Positions 44,486 through 53,620 of a stretch of DNA of 64,000 bases are shown in pieces. This DNA comes from Actinomycetota bacterium (GTDB lineage Bacteria; Actinomycetota; Geothermincolia; Geothermincolales; RBG-13-55-18): the NCBI GenBank assembly GCA_014360655.1, contig JACIXC010000003.1, forward strand, positions 62,001-126,000. The letters are read 5' to 3'. The notes below the pieces were generated by a model. That model saw nothing but the letters and a program-made list of their open reading frames with translations. It had not been told where the DNA came from and did no database searches. Both the position numbers and the translations under genes were made by a program. The stretch's first letter is position 1. Each line of letters begins with the position of its first letter.

Positions 44486-45727
44486 TTAAGCCCTCATCAC
44501 CACGCCGCGCTCCAGCCCGAACTTCTTGTGTATGGCGCGCACCGCCTTCTTAACGTCCTCGGCCCTTATCACGCAGCTTATCTTGATGGTCGAGGTGCTG
44601 ATCATCTCTATGTTGATGCCGCTTTCCGCGAGGGCGCTGAACATGTCCGCGGCCACTCCCGGGTGGGTGCGCATCCCCGCTCCCACCAGGCTGACCTTGG
44701 CGATGGACTCGTCCACGCTCACCCCCCCGGCCTCCAGCCTCTCCGCCACCTCGCGGGTTATCTCCTCCGCCTTCCTGAGGTCCTCCTTGCTCACCGTGAA
44801 GGAGATGGCGGTCCTCTGGTCCTCGCTCACGTTCTGGATGATCATGTCCACGTTGATGTTCTCCGCCGCCAGCGCCTGGAAAAGGGCGGCCGCGACGCCC
44901 GGCCGGTCCGGGACGTCGAAGACGGTGACCTTCGCCTCGTCGACGTCGTGCGTCACGCCGCTGATGATGGCCTTCTCCATGCGATCCTCTTCCCCCGAAA
45001 TCCACGTTCCCTCTTCCTCGGAAAAACTGGACCTCACGTGCATCACCACCCCGTAATTACGCGCGAACTCCACGCTCCGCAGCTGCAGAACCCTGGCGCC
45101 GGTGGCCGCCATCTCCAGCATCTCCTCGTAGGTCACCCTGGACAGCTTGCGCGCCTCCGGCACCAGCCTCGGATCCGCCGTGTAGACGCCCTCCACGTCC
45201 GTGTATATCTCGCAGACGTCGGCCTTCAACGCGGCGGCCAGCGCCACCGCCGTGGTGTCCGAGCCTCCCCTCCCCAGGGTGGTTATCTGGTCGTCCAGGG
45301 AAACCCCCTGGAAGCCGGCCACGATCACCACGCTCCCCTTCTCCAGCTCCTCGAGTATGCGCCCCACTTTGACGTCCAGGATCTTCGCCCTGGTGTGGGT
45401 GCTGTCGGTCACTATGCCCACCTGGGCGCCGGTAAAGGATATGGCCTCGTAGCCCAGCTCGTGCATGGCCATGGAGAGCAGCGCCACGGATACCTGCTCG
45501 CCGGTGGCGAGGAGCATGTCCATCTCCCGCTCGCGCGGGTTCTCGCTGATGCTGTGCGCCAGCTTTATGAGGCGGTCCGTGGTGTCGCCCAGGGCGGAGA
45601 TGACCACCACCACGTGGTCGCCCCGTTTCCTGTTCTCGGAGACGCGGCGCGCCACGTTCTTTATCTTCTCCGTGTCGGCGACCGAGGTCCCGCCGTATTT
45701 CTGCACGATTATCCGCGCGCTTTCCAC
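44486..45727 (-). CDS. lysC: Aspartate kinase
   Basis: Phosphorylates aspartate, the entry step to the aspartate family of amino acids (413 aa). Kinase motifs [42 protein letters not shown] and [15 protein letters not shown] are followed by two ACT domains ([42 protein letters not shown]), which bind Lys or Thr for feedback control. The start is GTG at 45727; an internal beta-subunit start is possible, as in other Gram-positives. It is followed by asd. Confidence 0.96.
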   Translation of the reverse strand: MESARIIVQKYGGTSVADTEKIKNVARRVSENRKRGDHVVVVISALGDTTDRLIKLAHSISENPREREMDMLLATGEQVSVALLSMAMHELGYEAISFTGAQVGIVTDSTHTRAKILDVKVGRILEELEKGSVVIVAGFQGVSLDDQITTLGRGGSDTTAVALAAALKADVCEIYTDVEGVYTADPRLVPEARKLSRVTYEEMLEMAATGARVLQLRSVEFARNYGVVMHVRSSFSEEEGTWISGEEDRMEKAIISGVTHDVDEAKVTVFDVPDRPGVAAALFQALAAENINVDMIIQNVSEDQRTAISFTVSKEDLRKAEEITREVAERLEAGGVSVDESIAKVSLVGAGMRTHPGVAADMFSALAESGINIEMISTSTIKISCVIRAEDVKKAVRAIHKKFGLERGVVMRA

Positions 45728-45852
45728 CCTTCACACGCCTTCCTTCCGCTGCCGTTTCCAGGCGCGTCCCGCGCTCTCCCGCGCCACATCCTTCTTTTAC
45801 GCTCGGCCTACCACGGTGTCAAGGAGAGGCGGGGCGCACCGCGAGGGAACGC

Positions 45853-46449
45853 TCACAACTCCAGCCTGCCCTTCAACGCCCTCCCCAGGGTGACCTCGTC
45901 CGCGTATTCCAGGTCCCCGCCCACCGGCAGCCCGCTGGCGATGCGCGTGGCCCTGACGCCAAGGGGTTTGAGAAGATCGGCGAGGTACATGGCCGTCGCC
46001 TCTCCCTCCACCCTGGGGTTGGTGGCGATGATGACCTCGCGGACGCCGTCCCGCCTCACCCTCTCCAGGAGCTCCCTGACGCGCAGGTCGTCCGGCCCTA
46101 TGCCGTCGATGGGGGATATGGCCCCTCCCAGGACATGGTAGAGGCCTCGGAATTCCCCCGTACGTTCCACGGCCACGATATCCTGGGGACGCTCGACCAC
46201 GCACACCAGGGCGGCGTCCCTGCGCGCGTCCGCGCAGAACTCGCACAACTCGCCCTGGGCGAAATTGAAGCACCGGCGGCAGAAGGTGACCTTCTCGCGC
46301 GCCTCCAGGATGGCTTCCGCCAGGGCCCTCGCGTCCTCCCGCGGCACCTTCAGGAGATGGAAGGCCAGCCTCTGCGCCGTCTTCTGTCCTATCCCGGGGA
46401 GCCTGGAAAGTTCTTCCACCAGGCGGGCGATGGGAGGTGTGTACAGCAC
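45853..46449 (-). CDS. recR: Recombination mediator RecR
   Basis: Ring-forming DNA-binding protein of RecFOR recombination (198 aa). The helix-hairpin-helix LSRLPGIGQKTAQRLAFHLL, zinc finger CRRCFNFAQGELCEFC, and Toprim domain with VCVVERPQDIVAVE and IIATNPRVEGEATAMYL are in order. GTG start with AGGAGCGG upstream, 9 bases after the ybaB stop. dnaX-ybaB-recR is a conserved order. Confidence 0.96.
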   Translation of the reverse strand: MLYTPPIARLVEELSRLPGIGQKTAQRLAFHLLKVPREDARALAEAILEAREKVTFCRRCFNFAQGELCEFCADARRDAALVCVVERPQDIVAVERTGEFRGLYHVLGGAISPIDGIGPDDLRVRELLERVRRDGVREVIIATNPRVEGEATAMYLADLLKPLGVRATRIASGLPVGGDLEYADEVTLGRALKGRLEL

Positions 46450-46458
46450 TGGCCGCTC

Positions 46459-46773
46459 CTACATCAGTCCGGGTATCTTCATGCCCTTGGTAAACGCCCC
46501 CAGGCGCTCCTCCGCCAGCTCGCGCGACTTGCGCAGCGCCTCGCTCACCGCCGCCAGCACCAGGTCCTCAAGCATCTCCACGTCCTCCGGGTCGACCACC
46601 TGGGGGTCTATCCTGATCTCCAGCACGTTCTGCTGTCCGTCCGCCACCACCTTCACCATGCCCCCGCCCGAGGTGGCCTCCAGGCGTTCCTCGGCCAGGG
46701 CCTCCTGGGCCTCCAGCATCTGGCGCTGCAGCTTCTGGGCCTGCTTCATCATCTTCTGAAGGTTACCGTTCAT
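46459..46773 (-). CDS. ybaB: Nucleoid-associated protein YbaB/EbfC
   Basis: Small dimeric DNA-binding protein of 104 aa. QKMMKQAQKLQRQMLEAQEA forms the first helix; then VKVVADGQQNVLEIRIDPQV and a C-terminal helix are typical of the family. GGAGG sits eight bases before the ATG at 46773. Located between dnaX and recR, as in most bacteria. Confidence 0.94.
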   Translation of the reverse strand: MNGNLQKMMKQAQKLQRQMLEAQEALAEERLEATSGGGMVKVVADGQQNVLEIRIDPQVVDPEDVEMLEDLVLAAVSEALRKSRELAEERLGAFTKGMKIPGLM

Positions 46774-46842
46774 GCGACGACCTCCATCTCTCGGCACCCG
46801 TGCGGCACGTCCGGCGCCGGGAGGGGCAACGGCACCCCGCCC

Positions 46843-48942
46843 TCAATCGGAGAGCTTGATCTCCTCCACCATCTCCGCGCCGAAGACGTCCTTCACCAGC
46901 TTCACCTTACCCGCCTCGTGGGCTTCCGCGGCCTTCCCGTCCCTGCGCTCCGCTTCCTTTTTTCCCGGGGCGGCCTCCCCTGCTTCCGGCACGCCCGCCC
47001 CAATACCCCCCATGTCGTCTCCCTCGGTCCTTCCCGCAGCGGCCTTACCCGCAGCGGCCTTCACGCCACCGGTCTCCGCGCCTTCTCCTTCCTGCGCCGC
47101 GGCCGCCCCCTGCGACGCCGGCGCCTCTTCCGCGATGCCGTACTCCGTCGCCCCTTCTTCCGCCTTCTCCTCCCTTTCCCCGGGCATCTTACGCGGCGCT
47201 TCCTTCCTTCTCCCGGAGGCTCCCTCGCCCGCTCCCCGCGCGTGCGCCTCCTCCCGGCGCTCACCCGCGACGACCGTGCCCCCACCCTCCTCCAGGCGCA
47301 CGCTCACGCCCAGGCGCACTCCCAGCACTTCCTCCAGCGCCGCTTCCAGTACCTTCCTGTTGCCCTCCTTCTCGAGCTCATCGCGGTGGAAGGACCTGTC
47401 AGGCGGGAGGGCGATCACCAGGACGCCCTCGCCCACCTCCACGGGCTTCCCCTCCAGCAGCAGGGCATGGGTGATCACCCTCCTCTCCTTCACCCTTTCC
47501 TTTATGTGCGGCCAGGCCCTGCGTACCGTCGCTATATCGGCGCCCGCGGCAGCCGGACGCGTCCCCGGCCCCTCCTCGCGCGCCTCCTCCCCAGCGCCCT
47601 GCTCCCGCGCGGCGGGCGGGTGTTCCGGCTTCAACCTCTCCTCGCGCGCCTCCTCGCGCGCCTCCTCGCGCCCCTCCTCGCGCGCCTCTCCTCCGACCCC
47701 CGCCTTCCTCGCGTCCTGTCCCGTCTTCCCGGCCTGCAGGCCCCTGCCGGCAGCCGCGACCGCCTCGCCCCCGCGGCGCAAGGCTCTCTCCAACCTGCCC
47801 TCGAGCCTCTCCAGCCTGGACGCCAGCGCTTCCGGGGAGGTCGCGAGCTCCTCGCGCGCCATGGCCACGAGGGAGCTCTCGAGGACCAGGCGGGGAGCCG
47901 AGGAACGCTTCATCTCCTCCTGCACCTGCTGCAGGGACGAGATGACGAAGACGACCCTCTCCGGGCTCATCATCGCCGCCTGTTCCCTTATTTCCCCGAG
48001 CGTCGCCTCGTCCACCTCCAGGTCGGCGGCGGCGAGCTCCGCGTGCTGCAGGAGGAAGACGCGGCGGAAGTGCTCCTGCACCTGCCCTGCGAAATGCACC
48101 AGGTCCCTGCCCTCCTCGTAGGCCTGCTCCACCACCGATATGATGTCCCGTACGCGCCCGGAAGCCAGGCACTCCCCCAGCCTTACCAGCATCTCCTCTT
48201 CCACCAGGCCCAGGAAACCGGCGGCGGCCGTCTCGTCCAGCACCCCGTCGCCGTAACTGGCAAGTTGTTCCAGGAAGACCAGGGCATCGCGCACCGACCC
48301 GCGCGCCCGGCGCGCCACCAGGCGCAGGGCTTCGCCGGTCGCCGTGAAGCCCTCCTCCCCCGCCACCTTCTGCAGGAACTCGCACATGAGAGAGACGGGG
48401 ACGCTGCGGAAGTCGTACCTCTGGCAACGGGACAGGATGGTCTGGGGTACCTTGTGAGGCTCGGTGGTGGCCAGGACGAAAACGACGTGAGCTGGCGGTT
48501 CCTCCAGCGTTTTCAGGAAGGCGTTGAAGGCGTCCCTGGTGATCATGTGGGCCTCGTCGAGGATGTAGACCTTCACGCGCGACGAGGCGGGGGTGAAGAT
48601 CACCCTCTCCCTGAGGTCGCGGATGTCGTCGATGCCCCGGTTCGACGCGGCGTCGATCTCCACCACGTCCACTGAGCTGCCCTCGGTGATGGCGCGGCAG
48701 GAATCGCAGCGGTTGCACGGGCTCGGCGTGGGCCCTTCCACGCAGTTGAGCGCCTTGGCCAGTATGCGCGCCGTGCTCGTCTTCCCCGTCCCGCGCGGGC
48801 CGGCGAAGAGATAGGCGTGGGCGAAGTTGCCGCTGCGCAGGGAGTTGGCCAGCGTCCTCGTGACGTAATCCTGCCCCACGACCTCCTCGAAGGTCTGGGG
48901 GCGCCACCTTCGGTAAAGCGACACGTAAGCCAAGTCCGTCAC
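46843..48942 (-). CDS. dnaX: DNA polymerase III subunits gamma/tau
   Basis: Clamp-loader ATPase of 699 aa. Motifs: YRRWRPQTFEEVVGQDYV, Walker A GPRGTGKTSTAR, zinc module CNRCDSCRAI, Walker B VYILDEAH, sensor LATTEPHKVPQTILSRCQRYDF. After about residue 370 comes a long charged linker with EAREEGREEAREEAREER repeats, then a tau-like region (VRRAWPHIKERVKERRVITH). A final low-complexity Glu/Ala/Gly tail ends AEMVEEIKLSD. GTG start. The SRP RNA gene lies just upstream on the same strand. Confidence 0.95.
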   Translation of the reverse strand: MTDLAYVSLYRRWRPQTFEEVVGQDYVTRTLANSLRSGNFAHAYLFAGPRGTGKTSTARILAKALNCVEGPTPSPCNRCDSCRAITEGSSVDVVEIDAASNRGIDDIRDLRERVIFTPASSRVKVYILDEAHMITRDAFNAFLKTLEEPPAHVVFVLATTEPHKVPQTILSRCQRYDFRSVPVSLMCEFLQKVAGEEGFTATGEALRLVARRARGSVRDALVFLEQLASYGDGVLDETAAAGFLGLVEEEMLVRLGECLASGRVRDIISVVEQAYEEGRDLVHFAGQVQEHFRRVFLLQHAELAAADLEVDEATLGEIREQAAMMSPERVVFVISSLQQVQEEMKRSSAPRLVLESSLVAMAREELATSPEALASRLERLEGRLERALRRGGEAVAAAGRGLQAGKTGQDARKAGVGGEAREEGREEAREEAREERLKPEHPPAAREQGAGEEAREEGPGTRPAAAGADIATVRRAWPHIKERVKERRVITHALLLEGKPVEVGEGVLVIALPPDRSFHRDELEKEGNRKVLEAALEEVLGVRLGVSVRLEEGGGTVVAGERREEAHARGAGEGASGRRKEAPRKMPGEREEKAEEGATEYGIAEEAPASQGAAAAQEGEGAETGGVKAAAGKAAAGRTEGDDMGGIGAGVPEAGEAAPGKKEAERRDGKAAEAHEAGKVKLVKDVFGAEMVEEIKLSD

Positions 48943-49018
48943 CGTTCCCTTTCGCGAACCTTACCACGCCGGAAGCCGGCCCTCGATCAAACCCCGAAGG
49001 ATCCGGCTCCAAATATAT

Positions 49019-49292
49019 GTGATCGTGCACCCGCCTTCGACTCCCGACCCCGAGCGCTACGCGGGTAGTTGGCTCCGGACAGGTTTGTCTGCGGCACACG
49101 GGAAGATTTGCTTACCGCTGCTTCCTTCCGGACCTGACGGGGTTCACAAGTTCCCGTTGCGCAGGACCCGACCTTCAACGCTACTTGCCCGTGCGCTGTA
49201 CTCAAGACCGGAGAGCCTCGGTTGGGAATTCGGCCCCGCTGTAGCGGATTGCGGGTACAGGGCACCGCTAGCTCCCCGCTTAGCACGATCAC
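49019..49292 (-). ncRNA. ffs: Signal recognition particle RNA, large type
   Basis: About 274 nt on the minus strand. The Alu-side conserved block (GGTGCCCTGTACCCGCAAT, CCGCTACAGCGGGGC) and the S-domain block CAGGTCCGGAAGGAAGCAGC are clear. The ends pair as GTGATCGTGC with GCACGATCAC. This long form with an Alu domain occurs in many Gram-positives. Its position before dnaX is the common arrangement. Confidence 0.95.
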
Positions 49293-49616
49293 GTCTTTAG
49301 TATAGCACGCCACCCTCACGCGGGGCCCCGGCCTTCCCGCGCTTCCCCCTGTCGCCCGACCGCTCTTCTCCTTCCCGCCCGCCCGCGCTTTTTCTCTCCG
49401 CCACCGGTCCTTCGCAACTCCTTCCGAACCCGCCCCCCGTCCCTTCTCTCGAACCCGCACTCAGCGCCGCGAACCTCTCCGCGTCCGCAACGGCCGGGGA
49501 GGCGAGGAGCGGAGGCGCGACGCCCGCGCCACGCCCGCCGGTTCCGCGCATAATCCGTGCGCGGGCAGGTTTTCGCGTCTTGCGTGTATAATAAGTTAGG
49601 AAACGGAGGGGGAGAA
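49293..49616. other. Divergent promoter region of ffs and the KaiC-like operon
   Basis: No gene is seen. It holds the ffs promoter on the left and a TATAAT box at 49587-49592 on the right, 25 bases before the KaiC-like start, with GGAGGGGG as ribosome site. Confidence 0.6.
49300..49308 (-). promoter_or_regulatory. Extended -10 promoter of ffs
   Basis: On the minus strand GCGTGCTATACT ends seven bases before the predicted first base of the SRP RNA, so TGCTATACT is a fitting extended -10 box. The same 12-mer precedes larE. Confidence 0.6.
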
Positions 49617-50429
49617 ATGTGTAGCGTGGAACTGAAAGAGAGGGTCTCCACGGGCATACCGCGCCTGGACGAGATGATGGACGGCGGCCCGTTCCGCGGT
49701 TCCGTGACCCTCGTCCTCGGAGCCCCCGGAACGGGGAAGACATGCCTGGGGCTGGAGTTCATAGCGCGCGGGGCCCTGGAGTACGGCGAACCGGGGCTCA
49801 TCGTCACTTTCGAGCACTTCCCGAAGAAGCTGCTGCGTGACGCCCTCTCCCTGGGTTTCGACCTGCAGGAGCTGGAGCGGAAGGGGCTGCTGCGCATACT
49901 CTTCACATCTCCCGAGATATTCTTCGAGCAGGCGCAGGCGCCCGGAGGGCTCCTCGACACCATGGTGCAGGAGCTCGGGGCCAGGAGGATCCTGGTGGAC
50001 TCCATCTCCCACCTGGAACGCATCGCCAGGGACCCGGTGAAGCTGCGCGAGGTGGCCTTCACCTTCACCAACGCCCTGCTGCGGCACGGGCTCACCGCCA
50101 TGGTCACCCAGGAGGACCCCGAGATAACCGGCGACATGGCCGCGGCGCAGTACGGGATCTCTTACCTCGTGGACGCGGTCATCGTCCTGCGCTACGTGGA
50201 GCTCGACTCCTCCATAAGCAGGGCCATCCTGGTCCTCAAGCAGCGGGCCAGCTCGCACGACAAGTCCATACGCGAGTTCCGCGTCACCGAGAAGGGGGTA
50301 TCCATAGAGAGCCCCTTCAAGGACAGGGAAGGCGTGCTCTCGGGCCTGCCGCGCAAGAAGGAGATAGACGCTTTCATGGAGGTCTTCGGCCCCAAGGGGA
50401 AGCCTGCGGGCGAGGGGGAGGTGGGATAG
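49617..50429 (+). CDS. KaiC-like RecA-fold ATPase
   Basis: Single-domain KaiC/RadA-type ATPase of 270 aa. VSTGIPRLDEMMDGGPFRGS is the family opening, followed by Walker A GAPGTGKT, then GLIVTFEHFPKKLLRDA, Walker B RRILVDSISHLE and AVIVLRYVELDSSISRAILV. Canonical KaiC has two such domains, so this is the short type found with two-component genes in many bacteria and archaea. It stops where the response-regulator GTG begins, so the two are tightly coupled and probably act together. Confidence 0.87.
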   Translation: MCSVELKERVSTGIPRLDEMMDGGPFRGSVTLVLGAPGTGKTCLGLEFIARGALEYGEPGLIVTFEHFPKKLLRDALSLGFDLQELERKGLLRILFTSPEIFFEQAQAPGGLLDTMVQELGARRILVDSISHLERIARDPVKLREVAFTFTNALLRHGLTAMVTQEDPEITGDMAAAQYGISYLVDAVIVLRYVELDSSISRAILVLKQRASSHDKSIREFRVTEKGVSIESPFKDREGVLSGLPRKKEIDAFMEVFGPKGKPAGEGEVG

Positions 50430-50825
50430 GTGGCGGAAAAGATCCTCATCGTAGACGACGACAGGGAGATGGTGGACCTCATCGAGCTCTTCCTGGAAAA
50501 CGCCGGGTACGAGACCATCGTCGCCTTCTCCGGGGAAGAGGCGCTGGAGAAGACCTTCCGGGAGAAGCCGGACCTCATCCTCCTGGACATCATGATGCCC
50601 AAGATAGACGGGTGGGAGGTCCTGCGGCGCATAAAGAACGACCCCGAGGCGCAGGACACGCCGGTCGCCTTCATCACCGCCCGCACGCAGAACATCGACA
50701 AGATGATCGGCCTCTCGGTCATGAAGGCCGCCGGCTACATAACCAAGCCCTTCAGCAAGCAGGAGCTGCTCACCGAGGTGAAACGCATCCTCGACGAGCG
50801 AAGCAGAAGCGCGGGCCCCTCCTGA
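50430..50825 (+). CDS. Response regulator receiver protein (CheY-like)
   Basis: Stand-alone receiver domain of 131 aa: acidic pocket VDDD near the N-terminus, phospho-acceptor Asp in LILLDIMMPKIDGWEV, FITART and the conserved Lys in YITKPFSKQELL. There is no output domain. GTG start immediately after the KaiC-like gene. It is probably the partner of the PAS kinase three genes downstream. Confidence 0.92.
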   Translation: MAEKILIVDDDREMVDLIELFLENAGYETIVAFSGEEALEKTFREKPDLILLDIMMPKIDGWEVLRRIKNDPEAQDTPVAFITARTQNIDKMIGLSVMKAAGYITKPFSKQELLTEVKRILDERSRSAGPS

Positions 50826-50863
50826 GGCGTTGCGTCGTCAGTAGGCTGAGAGAAAGGGGAGCG

Positions 50864-51166
50864 GTGACGTCCTACGCATGGTGGAAGACCTTGTCCCTCT
50901 TCTTCTGGCTCTACAACGCCTCGGCCACGGCCATGCTCCTGGCCTACTTCTTCGGCATCTGCCGCCTGGCGGAGCAGAGGTTCGGCGGGCGCACATACGC
51001 GCCGCTGCTTGCCGTCTTCTTCGTCTTCATGGGCGCCGGCACGCTCTTCTATTCCCTGGGCGACTCGTCCTTCATCGCCCCCTGGTACGCGATATTGCCG
51101 GCCCTTGCCGGGCTGGCGCTGCTGGTGGTGGTCTACCGGGTCTATCGCCTGATGCTGGGAAGATGA
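50864..51166 (+). CDS. Small three-helix membrane protein
   Basis: Protein of 100 aa with three hydrophobic segments (LSLFFWLYNASATAMLLAYF, YAPLLAVFFVFMGAGTLFYS, YAILPALAGLALLVVVYRVY). GTG start with AAAGGGG upstream. Its ATGA overlap with the next membrane gene shows translational coupling. Probably a sensor or anchor component of the kinase system; no family is recognised. Confidence 0.7.
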   Translation: MTSYAWWKTLSLFFWLYNASATAMLLAYFFGICRLAEQRFGGRTYAPLLAVFFVFMGAGTLFYSLGDSSFIAPWYAILPALAGLALLVVVYRVYRLMLGR

Positions 51167-51540
51167 CTTACCTCTCCTCCGCCATGTTCGCCGTCGGCCC
51201 CTTCTCGGTGGGGATGATGCTCCTGCTGCTCATGGTGCTGAGCAGGAGGCTGGGGCACGCGCTCGAAACCCCCCCGTATCACCGCCTCTACCTGGCCTCC
51301 CTCGCCTTTCTCCTTCTCCCGCTACCCGCCGTCGCGGTCCTGCTGCTGACCGGGGCCTCGGGGCTGCCGGAAGCGGAGCCGCAGGTCAACCTGCTCGTGA
51401 AGGTCCTCGCCACCTTCGCGCCCATGGCCGTCGCCATGACCTTCGCGCTGGTGGCCACCGTGAAATACTGGTACTGGGTCTGGGGCGAGCTGATGGGGTT
51501 CCGCGGGAAAGGCGGTGAGCGAAGTGAAGGCCGCCGTTAG
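51163..51540 (+). CDS. Small membrane protein in the kinase operon
   Basis: Protein of 125 aa with three hydrophobic segments (MFAVGPFSVGMMLLLLMVLS, LYLASLAFLLLPLPAVAVLL, VLATFAPMAVAMTFALVATV) and a basic tail. Its ATG overlaps the preceding stop, and its end overlaps the kinase start by 26 bases. With the previous gene it may form a membrane sensor for the kinase. No family is recognised. Confidence 0.7.
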   Translation: MTYLSSAMFAVGPFSVGMMLLLLMVLSRRLGHALETPPYHRLYLASLAFLLLPLPAVAVLLLTGASGLPEAEPQVNLLVKVLATFAPMAVAMTFALVATVKYWYWVWGELMGFRGKGGERSEGRR

Positions 51541-53617
51541 GGGACGCCTCTTCGCCCTTTCACTCACCGCCGCCGCCCTCTTCGCGCTGTTGGCCCTGGT
51601 GGCCGGGGCCGCTTCGTGGCGCGCTGCGTCAACCGCCCTCGCCGCCCTTGCCTTCCTCTGCACGGTGCTCGCCGCCGCGACCTCCGGCATGCAACCACCC
51701 GCGGCACCGCGCCCTTCCCTGGAGCGACGCCATGTGCGCCTCCTCGCCATGCTGCCGCACCCCTCCCTGCTCGTGGACGGCGAGGGGCGCATCATCGCCG
51801 CCAACCCCCCGGCGGAGGAGCTTCCCGGTACCCTGGGCAGGCAGAGGTCCCCCCTGGCGGGAACCATGCTGGACGAGGCCTTCCTGCCGCCGTTCTTCGC
51901 GGGCTGGACGCTGCAGCTGCAAAGGGCCGCGGCGGAGGGAGGGCGCCTCGAGCGCCCCTTCGAGCAGTATCACCTGGAGGACCGCTCCGGGGTGTGCCGC
52001 GTCTGGATAAGGAAGGCGGACGAGGCCCAGGGGGAGGGGGAGCGTTTCCTGGTGACCATCCAGGACATCACGGCGGAAGCCGAGGAGAGGGCCTCCCTCA
52101 TGGAGGCCTCGGAGCGCGAGGCGGGCCTCTTCGAGAGCGTGCCGGTGAAGATAGCCGTGCTGGACCGCAACTTCCGCCTCCTGCGCTGCAACCGTCCCAT
52201 GCTGGACTGGCTGGGGGATGCGTGCGGGCTCCAGGACTCTTGCCTTCCCGGCCTGCCGGCACTGGACATCATGCCCCAGGAATTCCGGGCCGACTGGAAG
52301 CACATCCTGCGCCGCGTCCTGGTGGAGGGCCGCTCCTTCGAGCAGCCGCGCGTGCACCAGGTCGTGGACGGCGAGGACCATTTCCACCGCGTGCGCCTGC
52401 ACCCCCTGACCGACGATGCGGGCAACATGCGGGAGGCCCTGCTCCTCTTCGAGGACGTCACGGAATACGTGAGGCTGGAGCGCCGCCTCGCCGAGACCAC
52501 CGACTATCTCAACTTGCTCATCGAGAGCCTCAACGACGGCTTCTACGCCATGGACGCAGAGGGCAGGTTCACCTTCTGCAACCAGGCCTTCCTGGACATG
52601 CTGGGCATGAGCTTCCCCGACGAGCTCATGCGCAAGACGCCGCGGGACATCGTCATGCCGGAGGAATACGAGAAGGTCGAGCGCATGCTGGAAAGGCGCC
52701 GCCGCGGCGAGAAGGTATTCTTCGAGACCTTCCTGCGCCGCTCGGACGGGAGCCCCCTTCCCGTGCAGATAAGCTCCGCGCCCCTCTTCCGGGGCGGCAG
52801 CTTCGTGGGCATCGTGGGGATAGCGCATGACCTGAGCGAGAGGAGGAGGCTGGAGGCGATGGTGGAGCGCACCCACCAGGACCTGGAAAAGGCCTACGAG
52901 GAGCTCTCCGTCCTCGACAAGATGAAATCGGACTTCATCGCCATAGCCTCCCACGAGCTGCGCACCCCGCTCTCCATCATCAAGGGTTACGCGGACGCCT
53001 TCCAGTACGGCGAGCTGGGCGAGCTCGCCCCGCTCCAGATGGACAAGATCAAGATCATGAACGCCCGCGCCGACCAGATGACCAAGATAATTAACGACCT
53101 CCTGGACATCACGCGCATGGAGGAGGGGCGCCTGGTGGGGAAGAAATGGCCCGCCCCCGTAGACGAGCTGGTCGTCAACGCCGTGTCCGAATACAAGAGC
53201 CGCGCCGCGGAAAAGGGGCTGGAGCTCGCTTCCGCCGTCGCGGAAGGCCTGCCCCCCGTGAGCGTGGACGTGTGGCGCGTCCACCAGGTGCTCGAAAACC
53301 TCATAGGGAACGCCATCAAGTTCACGCCTCCCGGGGGAACCATCGAGGTCTTCGCCCGCCTCGCCGGGGAACCGGACATGGTGGAGATAGAGGTGAGGGA
53401 CAACGGCCCCGGCATCCCCCCGCGCGAGCAGGAAAGATTGTTTACCATGTTTTACCAGGTGGAGACGGACTCCACCCGCTCCGCCGGCGGCCTGGGGCTG
53501 GGCCTCGTCATATCCAAGGGCATCGTGGAAAGCCACGGCGGCCGCATATGGGTGGAGAGCGAGCCGGGCAGGGGGTCCTCCTTCAAGTTCACCCTGCCCG
53601 TGCACAAGGAGGAGTGA
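51515..53617 (+). CDS. PAS-domain sensor histidine kinase
   Basis: Kinase of 700 aa. Two N-terminal membrane helices are followed by three PAS-like domains (LPHPSLLVDGEGRIIAANPP; PVKIAVLDRNFRLLRCNRPM; SLNDGFYAMDAEGRFTFCNQ), the third with a PAC segment. HisKA follows (ASHELRTPLSIIKGY with the phospho-His), then HATPase_c (LENLIGNAIKFTPPGG, VRDNGPGIPP, GGLGLGLVISKGIVESHGG). The ligand is unknown. Overlap with the membrane gene upstream and a 3-base gap to the next gene place it in one operon. Confidence 0.92.
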   Translation: MSEVKAAVRGRLFALSLTAAALFALLALVAGAASWRAASTALAALAFLCTVLAAATSGMQPPAAPRPSLERRHVRLLAMLPHPSLLVDGEGRIIAANPPAEELPGTLGRQRSPLAGTMLDEAFLPPFFAGWTLQLQRAAAEGGRLERPFEQYHLEDRSGVCRVWIRKADEAQGEGERFLVTIQDITAEAEERASLMEASEREAGLFESVPVKIAVLDRNFRLLRCNRPMLDWLGDACGLQDSCLPGLPALDIMPQEFRADWKHILRRVLVEGRSFEQPRVHQVVDGEDHFHRVRLHPLTDDAGNMREALLLFEDVTEYVRLERRLAETTDYLNLLIESLNDGFYAMDAEGRFTFCNQAFLDMLGMSFPDELMRKTPRDIVMPEEYEKVERMLERRRRGEKVFFETFLRRSDGSPLPVQISSAPLFRGGSFVGIVGIAHDLSERRRLEAMVERTHQDLEKAYEELSVLDKMKSDFIAIASHELRTPLSIIKGYADAFQYGELGELAPLQMDKIKIMNARADQMTKIINDLLDITRMEEGRLVGKKWPAPVDELVVNAVSEYKSRAAEKGLELASAVAEGLPPVSVDVWRVHQVLENLIGNAIKFTPPGGTIEVFARLAGEPDMVEIEVRDNGPGIPPREQERLFTMFYQVETDSTRSAGGLGLGLVISKGIVESHGGRIWVESEPGRGSSFKFTLPVHKEE

Positions 53618-53620
53618 TCC